From Smallanthus sonchifolius (lineage: Eukaryota; Streptophyta; Magnoliopsida; Asterales; Asteraceae): a stretch of DNA of 64,000 nt. Shown here in pieces: positions 34,852-46,744 of this stretch. The notes beneath the pieces were generated by a model, which searched no databases, was not told where the DNA came from, and saw only the letters and a program-made list of their open reading frames with translations. The DNA lies in NCBI GenBank assembly GCA_023525975.1, contig CM042028.1, positions 79,545,501 to 79,609,500 of the forward strand, given 5' to 3'. The first letter of the stretch is position 1, and each line of letters opens with the position of its first letter. The position numbers and the translations under genes are program-made.

Positions 34852-35339
34852 CTAAAACTAAGAAAACTTTCTTAATAAAACACATTCGTAATGATATTTT
34901 GTGTAAAATAATCGTTAATTTTTATGTTAAATACATCCTGTGTAACAAGGCAACCAAATAAAATATTCACTAAGCATTGAATTAATAAAAAGGTTCAAGC
35001 TAAAGTTTTCACTAATCATGGCACTTACTAATAAAGAATATAAATAAAGCAAACGTCATATTCAACAATGACATTTTCTAAAGGTGACTAACTGACAATG
35101 ACATCTTTATAATGATATATGCTTTGTATTAAAGAAATTTAAATTTGTATATATTTTTAAAATTGTTAACAAAATACATGAACAAAAAAAGTAAATAAAA
35201 TGTACACTTAATAACCGGAATAAGTAAAATGAAAATTTTCATTAGCTTAATGTAATGAATTGAGAAGAACTGTAATAAATCTTTTTTTTGAACCTTTTTA
35301 TTTTCATCTTATTTGTGTTTTTTTAGAAGCATATTTTTG
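34852..35339. other. intergenic
   Basis: AT-rich, no feature seen. Confidence 0.4.
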
Positions 35340-35612
35340 TAACTATAGATTAAATTCTATGTATCGGTGTACTAGGCTAGTACGCAGGAGGGTGTTCCTG
35401 CGTACTTAGCTTGTTCACCTGTTGGTCCTGCGTACTAGCCTTGCGTACTTAGTACGTATGACCAATGTCCTGCGTACTTACCAAGTATGCAGGTAGTGTT
35501 CCTGCCCCTATAAATAGAAGACGTGTCCTCATTTGTAGATGGAACTCTGAAACTAGGTTGAGAGGTGTCCGGGTCGGGACGAGCTCTCCCGACCCCTGGA
35601 CCGTGAGCTTAG
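35340..35612. repeat. LTR-like fragment with CCTGCGTACT repeats and a strong hairpin
   Basis: CCTGCGTACT or close variants recur about five times in 130 bases. A TATA-like CTATAAATAG (near 35510) follows, then a 9-bp perfect stem GGGTCGGGA/TCCCGACCC (35571-35579 and 35587-35595) with a 7-base loop. The order of repeats, TATA box and hairpin suggests a fragment of a retrotransposon LTR. Neither LTR boundary is visible. Confidence 0.4.
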
Positions 35613-35832
35613 ATGAGAGTCGGTGTTAAAAATTAATTCTTTTTGGGGTCGGTCAAATTTTATGGGGGTCGGTGTTAAAAATTAGTTCCTTTTGGGGTCC
35701 GTCAAAATTTTATGGGGGTCGGTGTCAAAATTTTATGGGGTCGGTCGAGATTATACCACATATATAACAAATAGAAAAAAATAATTCATGGGGGTCGGCC
35801 GACCCACCTACCAAAAGGTAGGTCCGCCAATG
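35613..35832. mobile_element. hAT fragment (same family as 27396-28148)
   Basis: The right end GGTCCGCCAATG is the inverse of the 27396 terminus, and the adjoining 60 bases also match. The unit GGGGTCGGTG(T)TAAAA is repeated two to three times. The left terminus is absent. Confidence 0.7.
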
Positions 35833-36347
35833 GAGAATAGTATAAATACATGTACGTAATGTATGAAAGATGATCGCATGTAATAAAAGAGAAAAAGAGA
35901 GACGATTAAAAACCGTCTTATATCTGATGTTTAAAATAATATATCACCTATAATTCTCTATGTATTTTTTGTAATTCTCCGTTTAAAACTAGAAGTGTAT
36001 TAAAAATCCTTCTTCACAAGAAAGTGCATATACAAAAGACAATTAAAAAAGAAAAATAAACTTAAAACAACGAAAATTTCTATATAAATGTCCTTAAGGG
36101 ACGTCCTGGTCCTAGCGATTAAGTAGTGTATCCTACAACTAAAATATTAAAGGTTCAAATCCTATATTATGACGTACCAATCCTAGAAAATCTAAGAATT
36201 ATTATTAAATAAAATATTCTATATAAATGCAATCACACCTTCATTTATTCTTGCTACACCCAATCATAAAGTAAAACTTCTTGCACACATATTTATCCAA
36301 AAGTTATATAAACAAAATATTTAAAATATATATTATATTATATTCCA
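35833..36347. other. 3' flank of rhodanese gene, with a tRNA-like stretch
   Basis: A stretch at 36110-36172 (CCTGGTCCTAGCG... to GGTTCAAATCCT) resembles a tRNA-derived SINE head with a B-box. The rest is AT-rich. Confidence 0.3.
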
Positions 36348-37879
36348 TTATTTTTGAATTGAAGGATTAACCACAGGTAGAGGAGATGTTGGGCTTAGAG
36401 ACCCAATTTTGGTGTCACCAGTCACAGGCAGCCCATTCTGAACCCATGCAAGATATCCCCCTCCCATGTTGTATACATGCTTGAATCCCTACAATTTATA
36501 TATTTTTAATATTCAGTTTTAAATTGATAATTATTAAATTCAAATGCTCTATTAAATATTCAATTTATTTATATTTTGATTTTAAAAGATAACTTACAGC
36601 ACCAAGAAGATCAACCGTTGCATCTACAGAACGTACCCCGGATTGACAACCCTTCACATACAAGTTTTCATAGTTTGAACAAAGACACCAGATTAGTGAA
36701 AATAAAAAATTTATAAAAGAAAGAGTTCAAAACGTGAACCCATCGGGTTGATCCGAGACTGGCCCGTTTAGCTAAATATGAAGCAATGAGAAAATCATGA
36801 AAGTATATATTTTCATGAGTATACGTTTGCTGTCACGTCAGAACAATTTCACACATATATCATCAAATAAGCAACTTTGTGTTCGGGATTATACATTTGC
36901 ATATAATATTTTTAGTCTGATAATAATACATAAACCATGAGTTACGCGAGAATAAAAAATTGATACCCGGATCTCATTAGTGTATATTTAACATTGGAAA
37001 AAGATATTTTCGGAGATATACAAATCTTAAAGGCAGAGATTCACTTATCTTTTAGTATAGGCAGACGAATATACATCTTTGCGTATACACAAGTAAAGTA
37101 GTTACGCAATCAAGGTGCAACATATGGAAATGGAATAACTATATGTATGAAATTGTTCAAATATGAAAAAAAATATATTATTTCCATGATTTTTTTTAAA
37201 GTAATTTATCTTTTAAATTAATAGTCAAATAATTTATTATTTATTCGATTTACCACAATTATATGATCATCCTTGGTACACACTAGCAGTACTTGTTCCA
37301 TAAAATTGGGATTTTTCACCCTACCTGAAACCACACAATTAATTAATCACAAAACACATGGATTTGAGCATAATTAACAAAATTATATTAAAAAAATTTT
37401 AAAGTCGGTAAATTTACCATCAGGGGTATTGAACATGTTTGGTATATTGAGAACATCATCAAAATCAACATGACCTTTCTTGAATTCCTCCTCAGTCCTA
37501 TTAAAAAAAAATTAAAAAAATAACCAAAAAAATCATGTATAAGTTAATCAAAGTAGTTATTTGATCCAAAATAAATAAAAACACAGAAGCACCTGACGTC
37601 AAGGTAGCGATAGTTGTTGTTGCGGAGAAGATGGTTAGCTTTAAGAACATCAATGGTGATTATCTGAGATTCTGAGCTGCATATTGAATCAGAAGAAGAA
37701 TAAATAAACAAACAAACATAACCAGTAAAATCCTATTCATAGCAAATGCTATTTGTCGGGTCTAGGGAGGGTAGGATGGGAGGCAAGCTTTTCCTCTGTC
37801 GAGTGAAATCGAATGATTATTCGGGAATTGAAAATAGTGAAATGAAACTCATGTTTACCAACCTGGATTGGGTGTTCAT
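36348..37879 (-). CDS. STR18: single-domain rhodanese (thiosulfate sulfurtransferase), STR18-like
   Basis: Six exons join in phase: 37863-37879, 37593-37676, 37418-37497, 37254-37324, 36598-36651, 36348-36488, giving 148 aa. The order YRYLDVRTEEEF, GRVKNPNF, GCQSGVRS and GGGYLAWV is that of Arabidopsis STR16/STR18. Cys86 in the CQSGVRS loop is the expected persulfide-forming catalytic cysteine. Family members transfer sulfur from thiosulfate or relay it between proteins in the cytosol. The first exon is tiny if the ATG at 37879 is used. In-frame ATGs at 37984, 37957 and 37945 would add up to 35 residues, so the start is uncertain. Intron 1 holds an Au-like SINE. The C-terminal 30 residues after the domain are low complexity (Pro/Ser rich). 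Confidence 0.87.
37715..37835 (+). mobile_element. Au-like SINE copy in rhodanese intron 1
   Basis: ACATAACCAGTAAAATCCTA and GGGTCTAGGGAGGGTAGGAT match the copy in AHK1 intron 3. It is antisense to the host gene, like that copy. Confidence 0.6.
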
Positions 37880-37984
37880 GATGGAGGATGAGTGTTGATT
37901 TTGAAGAGATAAGAGTTTTGGGATGTTAGGTGCCAAAATGACCATAAATTGGTGCATGAGGAAGAAGATAGTGTGATTGGTCAT

Positions 37985-38399
37985 TTGTTTTAACTTTTTG
38001 TGAATTTTATAAATTTATTAAGTTATGAAAACGACTTCATTACTTTAGTATCTAATTATAAATTATGGAATGCTTTCTTGTATTTTTCTAAACAAAAGTT
38101 ATATTTAGGGTTTGATTGAGACAACTTTCTTTAAGGAAAGTGAAAACTGAAATATAAACATGTTAACGGTGACAGTGCATTTACAGCGATAGTTAGGTGT
38201 GTTCACGGATAGGTTTTGACGGTTTTTATCATTGTAAATCAAAACCAAACTATTGTAATTTGAAATCAAACAAAACCACAAAGTTACAAATACTAAATAC
38301 ATAGATGATAGATCTAAAATACTCCACATTTAAAAATCTAAAGGTATAAAAGTACCAAACTATTACAAACACTAAATAGACGATAGATCTAAAATACTC
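37985..38399. other. upstream of rhodanese gene
   Basis: Presumed promoter region. No clear motif could be fixed. Confidence 0.35.
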
Positions 38400-38768
38400 C
38401 ACATTTAAAAATCTAAAGATAAAAAAGCTTGGTTGAACTCCATATAACCAGGTACAACAACATTCAGGTTTAAAAATTCAAGATTCATCAAATAAGCACA
38501 GACACATTTGAAATTAACTTATCCTCCTACCATATGTAACGGAGGGTTGCCATACATAATAGACAGAAGAATAACAAATGTAGACGATTTAAAAATCTAA
38601 GGGTATAAAAGCTTGGTTGAACTCCATATAACCAAGTACAACATTCAGGTTTAAAGATTCAAGATTCATCAAATAAGCACGAACACATTTGAAATTAACT
38701 TATCGTCTTACCATATGCAACAGAGGGTTGCGATACGTAATAGACAGAAGAATAACAAATGTAGACGA
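38400..38768. repeat. tandem duplication of about 180 bp
   Basis: Phrases including GCTTGGTTGAACTCCATATA, AAGATTCATCAAATAAGCAC and AGACAGAAGAATAACAAATG occur once in each of two adjacent units, about 38402-38583 and 38588-38768. They are about 90% alike by eye. Confidence 0.85.
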
Positions 38769-39992
38769 ACGGTAGGTGAGGGAGACAAAGAGTTGCGGTA
38801 GAGGAGGCCGGAGGAAGCAACGGGAGTGCAAGGGGCAAATGAGGGAGCAACGGTTTTCAATTAGTTGATAGGGAGTTGGCGTCTGCTGAATTCCACCCAT
38901 GGCTAAGTCCAAGTCCGTAAAGGGTCAAAGAGGGAGACGATAGTTAAGTTAAAGGCTAAAACAAATATACGCCAGTATAAATATAGGGAGTTGGCGTTTG
39001 CCACTTTTAATCTTTTATAAGTTGTCCGCAAAAAATTACTATACACACCTCTCAAGTTTAAGCATACAATAAAAACCTTCTAGTTTGGTTTTTGTTTTAG
39101 ATGACACATGACACCTTCACATTTTTTTTTCTCTTATAACTTTTAAAATATGATGTTTTATAAAACTCTGAATACACCTTTACGACATGCTTATTTCTAT
39201 CTACGTTTCAATGTAAGTTTCGATCAAAATAGAGTTGTAGCGATAATGTAAAAACCTTCGAAGAGTTGACGAACAAGTCGTCAAAGCTGCCTCGAGGTTC
39301 TTTTTTTTTTACAGTTTTTGTTTTCTCTTACGACTTCCGTGCTTGTTATCAACGTTTACACGTGAGTTTTTTTTTCCCAAGACCAAGTTGTGAGTGGGAT
39401 TCATTTATTTTTATCCACGTTTCATCATGGAGTGGGTACGAATATACGAGTTGTCGAAACCGAACATTACAAATTTCCCAATGCATCAATGCCCCTACTG
39501 CAACACGCGTGTTGGCTCACTGGTTTATATCAGATTAACCAAACAAATAATCTTGGTTTCTAATACCAGATAAAAAAATGGTCGTGGTTTATGACTAAGG
39601 GTGTTTGGGATTGCTTATTTAACTCCAAAAGTGTTTTTTTGTCAAAAGTGTTTATTAACTTATGACTTTTTCAAAATTAGTTTTTAAAAAAGTGTTTGGA
39701 TTAGTTTTTGTGGTGAAAAAACTAATAAGTCAATAAGTTTTTTTTTAAAAGTGTTTATATTTATTGTAGGGTAAATGGTGGGTAGATTGGTAATTTTATG
39801 TTCAAAAAGTCATAACGAGTTTTAAAAAGTCAGGATTTATGACTTTTGAAAAACGACTTTTTAAAACTTATCAAAAATTTAAAATAAAAAAGAATTTTAT
39901 CCGTTTTGATTTATTGACTTTTAGAGAACAAGTCATTTTCAACACCGGCTAAGTGGTTAGTGAAACCAGACGTCGGAAATGATACAGAGCAC
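38769..39992. other. intergenic, including a MITE-like stretch
   Basis: 39598-39945 starts AAGGGTGTTTGGGATTGC and contains repeated GACTTTT/AAAAGTC inverted motifs, like the MITE at 34658, but its other end is unclear. The remaining sequence is AT-rich upstream DNA of the methyltransferase gene. Confidence 0.4.
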
Positions 39993-42908
39993 ATGGAGAA
40001 CGGTGAGACGGCATCTTCGTTAAGGTGGGGAATTCTTCGTCGAGCCCTAATTTCTTCTCGATTTTCCACCGATTCAGGTAATCCTTCACTCTGTCACTGG
40101 ATTTAGTCCACCTTTTTAGCCTGCGTATTTGATGTTAGCCGATTTTATATTTTGGATTTGATCTAGTATCCGTGCTTAAATAATCGAATTCGTATAAGTT
40201 AGACCTGATTCCATATGTATCCGTGCTTAAATAATCGAATTCGTATTGTTAAGCGTTTGAAAATCTCAAAATGCTGATGATTTGTTTGATGTTGAAATTC
40301 GAGATTTGATTTATAAATTTGATGTTAGCAAGTATGCAAATAAGAAGAATATGAAAATTGATTATCATCCTATGTAATAAAATGTGTTGCAGATGATCAA
40401 TCTGAGAAGAGTGTCAAGAGTATTTCTAGAAAGACAAATCTAGGGTTCAGTTTGATACCCTTCCATTTAGTGGATAACAGTCAGCTTAAACATGAAGAAT
40501 TGATGTCTTCTTCAGTGCCAAAGGCCAGAGAAGCCTGTGTGTGCTATACTTTGCCCAATCAAAGTGCTACCAAGCTCTTCCTATAGTAAGATTTCATCAA
40601 ACTCATGTTATTAGTTCTTGTTTTTTGTTAGGTAACTGAAAAAATAGTTGTGTTATACTTCCATTTAAGTTTTAAAAATTTGTTAATTGTATTAGGTATC
40701 ATAATCTTAGGTTTCCTTCTTGTATTTTTACTGGCATAGCATGACTAAGATGAGACCGAATCGTTGTCTTCTTGAATAGTGTTGGCCATAGTTATCAAAA
40801 GCGAGCGCCTGGTGCGCCTAGGCGCAATTTTCAGGCGAGGCGCAATAAATGCGCTTTGATTCGTAGGCAATGGTTCAGCATATCTAGGCGATGGGTCAGT
40901 TTTTTTATTTAATGCTTTATTATGATTTCCTAGGCGATGGTTCAATTTATATAAGCTTCCACAATACCGATTGAAGGTTCAATCATCCAGATTATGGTAT
41001 TTAAACTTTTGGTACTTTACTTTGAACATTTTGTTATTCTAAGTTTTGGAATTACAATTGAATCTTGACTATTTTAGAACTTTTGGTACTAATTAGATGA
41101 TATTAAATGTTATATAATAGCTTTTCAATACATAATATATATCCATTTTTTTTCATTTAAATGCACCTTTTTTTTCTCAGGCCCTCGTTTTTTTTTGCGC
41201 CTTGTGTCTAGGCCCCAGGCGAGGCCTATGCGCCTTGAGTGCACTTAGCGCCTTTGACAACTATGGCGTTAGCACCTGACACTAGGGTTTGGATAGTATC
41301 TTTACGTGGTAGCTGCTATGTTGTTGTTGTTGTTATTGTTATATCTTCTGTTGACTTGTTGTTGCAATGTAACTTGTTATATTGTCAGTTTGATGCGAAC
41401 GAATGAAGTTCTTGTTAGGTCTAAGTTTATAAAAGAAAACGAGGGATTTTGCTTTATCTGTGATCATTGCTAACTTATGTAATTAAATGCAGTCAGAGAG
41501 TGGACAATTATGCAAACCTTGATGATTTTAGGATCTGTAACACATATGATATTGACAACACGGGCCTTGTTTGTAAGTTCTCTTTGCACTCAGAAGATCA
41601 GTTTCTATCACAGGGATGGATATACTAATAAATACTAGGGTATACAAACCTTAATCAATAGCATTAAAGAAAAGATACATGTTAACCAGAACTTGAAGTC
41701 CCAAAAATAACGAAAGGTTAAGGATAAAGTCATAAAGGTGATCAAAGAATTTGGGTTTCATGGAACTATATGCTTTCTTGAATCATAAGTTCTTTTTAGC
41801 ATTAGGATAATGTTATAGACATATTTTCCATGTAGTTGTTCTAGTAATTTAATTATTTCTTCGAGTTATATTTCCCCTTTCAATAATGTTTATGTACTTT
41901 CGCATTCAACAGGTTCTTGGCCATTAGAGGAAGTTCTTGCTTATTATTGTTTATCACAGCTAGACATATTCAGGTTATTACATAAGTTTGTCCCTATCGT
42001 TGGATTAATTCCATCTTACTATTAATTTTTTTTTTCATTTTGTACTTATGTAAGAACTTATAAAAGCTTATCCCAATCTTGTAACTTAGCTGCCCTACTA
42101 ATTCAGGTCTAAAAAAGTCATTGAGCTTGGGTCAGGATACGGCTTAGCAGGCTTGCTTATTGCAGCTGTCACAGAGGCATCAGAAGTTGTGATATCAGAT
42201 GGAAACCCTCAAGTAGTTGATTGTATCCTTTTCATTCCATTATTATCAGAGCTTCAATGCACCTTTTTACAAAAAGTTTTTTTCATTTATCAATATTCCA
42301 TTAAGACCTTTGAATCTGCTTCAAATTGGAGACCCTTAACATTTAGATATTCAACGTAACATAAATGCCAATTCAAGTGTTTTTGGCAGTACAATGGTTA
42401 AACCTATGATGCTGCACTGGAATCAGGAAGATCTCTTGGATGTTTCCAACAGCTTTGATATCATTGTTGCAAGTGATTGGTAATCTTTACAAATTTGACT
42501 CTTTCCTTGTTATAATCGCGTCATATAACCCTCTCAACATGTTAGTGATAATTACAATTTTATCCTCTTTCTTTCCTATGATTTACTTAATGAGGTGTTT
42601 TAGAAAAAAATTGTTCGTAATCTTGCAGCACTTTCTTCAAAGAGTTCCACAAAGGCCTTGTTCAGACTATCAAATGCTTGTTGAAGAAGGAAAGACCATC
42701 AGAAGCCATATTTTTGGGGCCTAAAAGGGGGAACTCATTGGATGATTTCCTAATGGAGGTCAAAGAAACTGGCTTGCAGTTCAGTGTAGATGAGATTTAT
42801 GATCCAGAAATTTGGAGACGACATGAACGCTTCATAAATAACAATGCCACGTGGCCCAACTATGAGAAGGATCACTGCTACCCTTTATTGGTAAGAATTA
42901 CACTATAA
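39993..42908 (+). CDS. CaMKMT: calmodulin-lysine N-methyltransferase (CaM KMT)
   Basis: Seven exons join in phase: 39993-40077, 40393-40585, 41493-41572, 41913-41973, 42107-42222, 42347-42479, 42629-42908, giving 315 aa, close to the usual plant length. The N-terminus (LRWGILRRAL) and YQRVDNYANLDDF segment resemble plant CaM KMT. The class I SAM-binding motif is IELGSGYGLAG (near 145-154), followed by acidic SDGNP (near 170) and the post-motif DIIVASDCTFF. The enzyme trimethylates a conserved lysine of calmodulin, tuning calcium signalling. Intron 2 holds a 479-bp hAT MITE. The stop follows LLVRITL. No lesion was seen. Confidence 0.92.
40787..41265. mobile_element. hAT MITE in CaM KMT intron 2
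   Basis: Ends CATAGTTATCAAAAGCG and the inverse of CATAGTTGTCAAAGGCGC. The 8-bp flanks GTGTTGGC (40779-40786) and GCGTTAGC (41266-41273) match at six positions. GGCGC/GCGCC motifs cluster inside both ends. It has no coding capacity. Confidence 0.8.
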
Positions 42909-43006
42909 ATTTTGCAGGTTTTAGTCATTTGTTTGGGTACACGGGAAGTCTACATAATCATTTGTTACAGTTTATTTTAGTTTGTAGTTTTTGTGCTGGA
43001 TTATGG

Positions 43007-43010
<4 letters not shown>

Positions 43011-43060
<50 letters not shown>
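43011..43060. repeat. (TTA)n microsatellite
   Basis: About sixteen uninterrupted TTA units downstream of the CaM KMT stop codon. Confidence 0.95.
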
Positions 43061-43530
43061 GTTATTATATAACTTTTGATATGATTAGTGTAATAAATCA
43101 ATAGCTATCTTATCTTTTATAGGAAACAAAGTTTGGAACAATACAACTTTTTTCATGGGTATGCTTGCAAATGCATGGATTTAAGTTATAGCTTTATAGG
43201 TGATTGGACTGGATACCCGAACATTCTAGTTCTTTTGTATTATTATAAACTTATACTGATGGATCGAGTGAAAGTACCCATGCGTGCAGCCGATCTAGCT
43301 GCCATTAATGAGCTTTTACTGTGGGTGTAAACGCGCAGAGTCGTCCGTGAGCTTGTAATTGGCTTGCTAGAAGCTCAAATCAAGTCGAGCTTATAACTCT
43401 TTTGAACATGATGTATGATCAGACTCGTGAGCTTAAACGAGTCTGTTACTTGTACAATTATGATGTATATTTATATTATAAATATTGTTGTATACAAGCA
43501 TGATTAAAACACAATAATATATATTACGTT

Positions 43531-44000
43531 AATTAGCCATAATTACAAATAAACAAACATAAATAATAATTAGCCATATCTATACTAATAAATAAAGGTT
43601 TAAGGTGGACACTTGTCACTTTCCAATGTTTCATCACATTGGTTTTCTCGTCTCTCTCTCCTAATAAATGCACATCTATCTTATTAAATAATAATGATAT
43701 TATAAATATATTGTTAAATAAGAATACTAATTATATTAAATAAGAATATATAATAAGAAATCAAAATATAACTAATTAAAAAAAATATTAATTTGTTATA
43801 TACACACACATTTCCACTTGACATATATCGAGACCATCATAATATTCTGACAAGTTAGTACGTATTTACAAATTTATAAAATTTATCTTTTTTAATATAA
43901 AATCTCGTGTAATACACGGGATTCTAACCTAGTTACAAATAAACAAACATAAATAATAATTAGCCATAATTACAAATAAACAAACATAAATAATAATTAT
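43531..44000. repeat. 37-bp tandem repeat interrupted by a Helitron
   Basis: The unit AATTAGCCATAATTACAAAT plus AAACAAACATAAATAAT occurs three times: at 43531-43567, split around the Helitron (43568-43578 and 43933-43957), and after it. Confidence 0.85.
43579..43932 (+). mobile_element. complete mini-Helitron (354 bp)
   Basis: Starts TCTATACTAATAAATAAAGG and ends with a palindrome CGTGTAATACACG, a short spacer and CTAG at 43929-43932. It is flanked by A and T. Because it splits a tandem repeat unit, the empty site can be read from the neighbouring units, apart from one missing A. Confidence 0.88.
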
Positions 44001-44125
44001 TATACAAGTAAAATGAGTCAAGCTTGATCCCAACTAAAACTTGTAAAATTACTCATGAATTAGGGCACGAACTTAAGCTCAAGTTTTTTTAAGTTAGACG
44101 AGTTGAGCCATACTCGAGTTTAGTT

Positions 44126-45325
44126 GGGCTGTAACTCGGGCCATTACGACCCTAGAGAATATAAAAAGTTTCGTTGGGTTATAGTTCGGCTCCTTTACCA
44201 ACCTAGAGAAAATAACTTGTCCATCAATTTTTAACTTTCTATTATAACTATATACCAAATCTGGACACGAATTTAACAAAATAACTATGAATATCATGAG
44301 ACATTCCTTCGAAGTTTGAAATACATAATCCAGGCCCACATAATACAACCTGACCCACAATTTTTATGTCCGTGATCGTAACTCGTAAGAAGCGACATTT
44401 TATTTTTTTGTCCATATTAAGTTTATAATATAATTGATAGTCTCGGTTTATTGCAAATTCTTTGATCCCTTGTTTCTTCTCCCTTTGTCACCTAAAATCA
44501 CCCGGAATATCGTCCTAGACCCGATTAAATCTTTGATATTAGGTAAATTAGAGATTTAACTAACGAAACACACCCTAAACCATTAACACACACGTTCATA
44601 AGGGCTTGCATGCTCATGTGATTTGCGGCAACTGTTGTTGCAGCATGTCATGTCAGGTATGACCGTGTTTAGGGACAGTCACACTCATCCAATGCTTATG
44701 TTCCATCCCAACTGTGACGGTATTTCATATTTTTCCCTTGTTTTCATCTCTTTTATAGTCCAGACCTAATCTGATCCGGTAAAAATTATTTCTTATGTGC
44801 TATATAGTATATGATACTCATCTTTTATGTATTATTTATGTATCATCGGTTGAGTGATACTGATTCATCAAACATTTACAAAGAATGACACTAGTAAAAG
44901 AATTCTAGTTCCGTAGTTGTTGCAGCCACAATATGTAAAAATCATTCTACATATTTTATCAAGCTTAAGACAATAAAAATACCCATTTTTAAATTGACGT
45001 GGCAATTTTAAATACTTTGAAGCCCCATATGGGGTGAGAACTGACAAGTCAAAGTATAGGATTCATTTTCATGTGAGTTATAAAACAAGCATACATAAAG
45101 CCAGACAATACTCACATGCATGACGACTAAAATGTCTAATGGTTGGCACACACTTGAACTGGTGGATGCATGCCTATTCAATACATACTTCAAAATCTTG
45201 TTCAATAATATATTCTAAAACATGTTTGGTTTATCAAGGTCCAAATAATATGTTAGATAAGACAAAGCATGAGAAGTGCCAATCATGTGACAAATCCCCA
45301 TCGGGGAACAATACGTTTGAAGAAA
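44126..45325. other. intergenic
   Basis: About 1.2 kb without a supportable gene or repeat boundary. Confidence 0.4.
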
Positions 45326-45334
45326 TAATAATAA

Positions 45335-45889
45335 GAAGGGAAAATTACCAAAATAGACATCTAATCGGAGCAAATTCTCAAAATAGGCGTTGACTTTTAT
45401 CCTAGAAATACATAGACTTCTACACTGAACCGCCGGCTAAGCCGACTAAGCCGGCTAAATTAGCCGGCAAAAAGTAAGCGAAAAACATGGGTCTGCACCA
45501 ATGAAATGTCGACACGTGGCAAATTTCACGGCTAAAAATAGTCGGCCCGTCTAGGCTATTTAGCCTTAGCCGGCCATTATAAGGCCCTTAGCCGGGGGTT
45601 TCTGTACTTAGCCGACCGTTATAAGGCCTTTAGCCGGCGGCTAAGCCGAGAAAAGACGGCTACTTAGCCTAGAAAATACGGCTACTTAGCCGTGAGCCTG
45701 GGCGCCAGCTTAGCCGGTGGGTTAGCCACATGTTGAATTTTCATTGGACCAGAACTCTGTTTAACACTGATTTTTTGGCAGGCTAATTTAGCACGCGGAT
45801 TAGAGAGAAAGTATATGAATTTTAGGCTAAAAATCAAAGTCTATTTTAAGAAAAAATGTTGCTCAAATGTCTATTTTGATCATTTTCCC
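45335..45889. mobile_element. GCCGGC-rich MITE (Mutator-like?)
   Basis: Ends GGGAAAATTACCAAAATAGA and the inverse of GGGAAAATGATCAAAATAGA enclose 555 bases. TAATAATAA flanks both sides (45326-45334 and 45890-45898), a 9-bp length seen in Mutator, though the sequence is simple. The interior carries about twenty short TTAGCCG/CGGCTAA blocks in both orientations. This makes it far more GC-rich and palindromic than its surroundings. There is no coding frame. Confidence 0.7.
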
Positions 45890-45898
45890 TAATAATAA

Positions 45899-46164
45899 TC
45901 CATGTGCTCATAACGAATCAAAAGCATAAGTTGTTGATCAAATATTGTGACTAAGAGCGTGAATTTGATAGAAATATTGTAATTTTAAATCAAATAAATC
46001 ATGAGAATTTGAATAAATCTCAATATCGCATGAAAAAATATGGTAAACGCGTCATTTACTTTTAATTTACTTTAATAACTGATATTAACATTAATGTAGA
46101 TGATTTTTATTCCAACTTGCTACTATGTTAATCAATTTGATTGATATTTATTTAATACATATAA
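45899..46164. other. intergenic
   Basis: AT-rich, nothing recognised. Confidence 0.4.
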
Positions 46165-46732
46165 TCTATACTATTTAATAAATAAAGGTTTTTTCATCTC
46201 ACGTGTCGCCTCCATATTCATTCTAACCATTTTTTCCCGCCTCTCTCTCTTACTAAATACATCTCTATCTTTTAATAATAATATATTTTAAAAAAATACT
46301 AATTATACTAATAAAACACATTTATTTTAAATTATCATTTATTATAAGAAACTTTGAAATCTAATTATGTAATTTTTATTTTCAGTCAAATACTAAATGA
46401 AAATCAAATTACATTAAATAGTAATTAACGTATTTTCAAAACCCAAATATATATTAATTTTTATATATTTTGAATTTTGTTTTCTAACTTTGAAATCTAA
46501 TTATGTAATTTTTATTTTCAGTCAAATAGTAAATGAAAGTAAAATTACATTAAATAGTAATTAACGTATTTTCGAAGCTCAATTATATATTAATTTTTAT
46601 GTGTTTTGAATTTTGTTTTCTATCCTTAGTATATGTAATACATTTTTACACATGTAAAATATATACATAAAGATTTAAAAATTTTTGTATTGATATTTTT
46701 CACCCTTGTGTAGTACACGGGTTCTAAGCTAG
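46165..46732 (+). mobile_element. complete non-autonomous Helitron (568 bp)
   Basis: Starts TCTATACTATTTAATAAATA and ends with TTGTGTAGTACACGGG, GTTCTAAG and CTAG at 46729-46732, flanked by A and T. It contains an internal duplication (CTTTGAAATCTAATTATGTA occurs twice, near 46352 and 46488). It is the best reference copy for the relics at 776, 15857 and 26158. It has no RepHel gene. Confidence 0.88.
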
Positions 46733-46744
46733 TATACTAATAAA

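Larger units (their letters stand above)
43319..44125. mobile_element. possible hAT-type element holding a nested Helitron
   Basis: Begins TGGGTGTAAACGCGCAG with GAGCTT/AAGCTC motifs near both margins, like the hAT copy at 46745. The right boundary is unclear. The central 37-bp repeat and the Helitron at 43579 lie inside. Confidence 0.4.
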
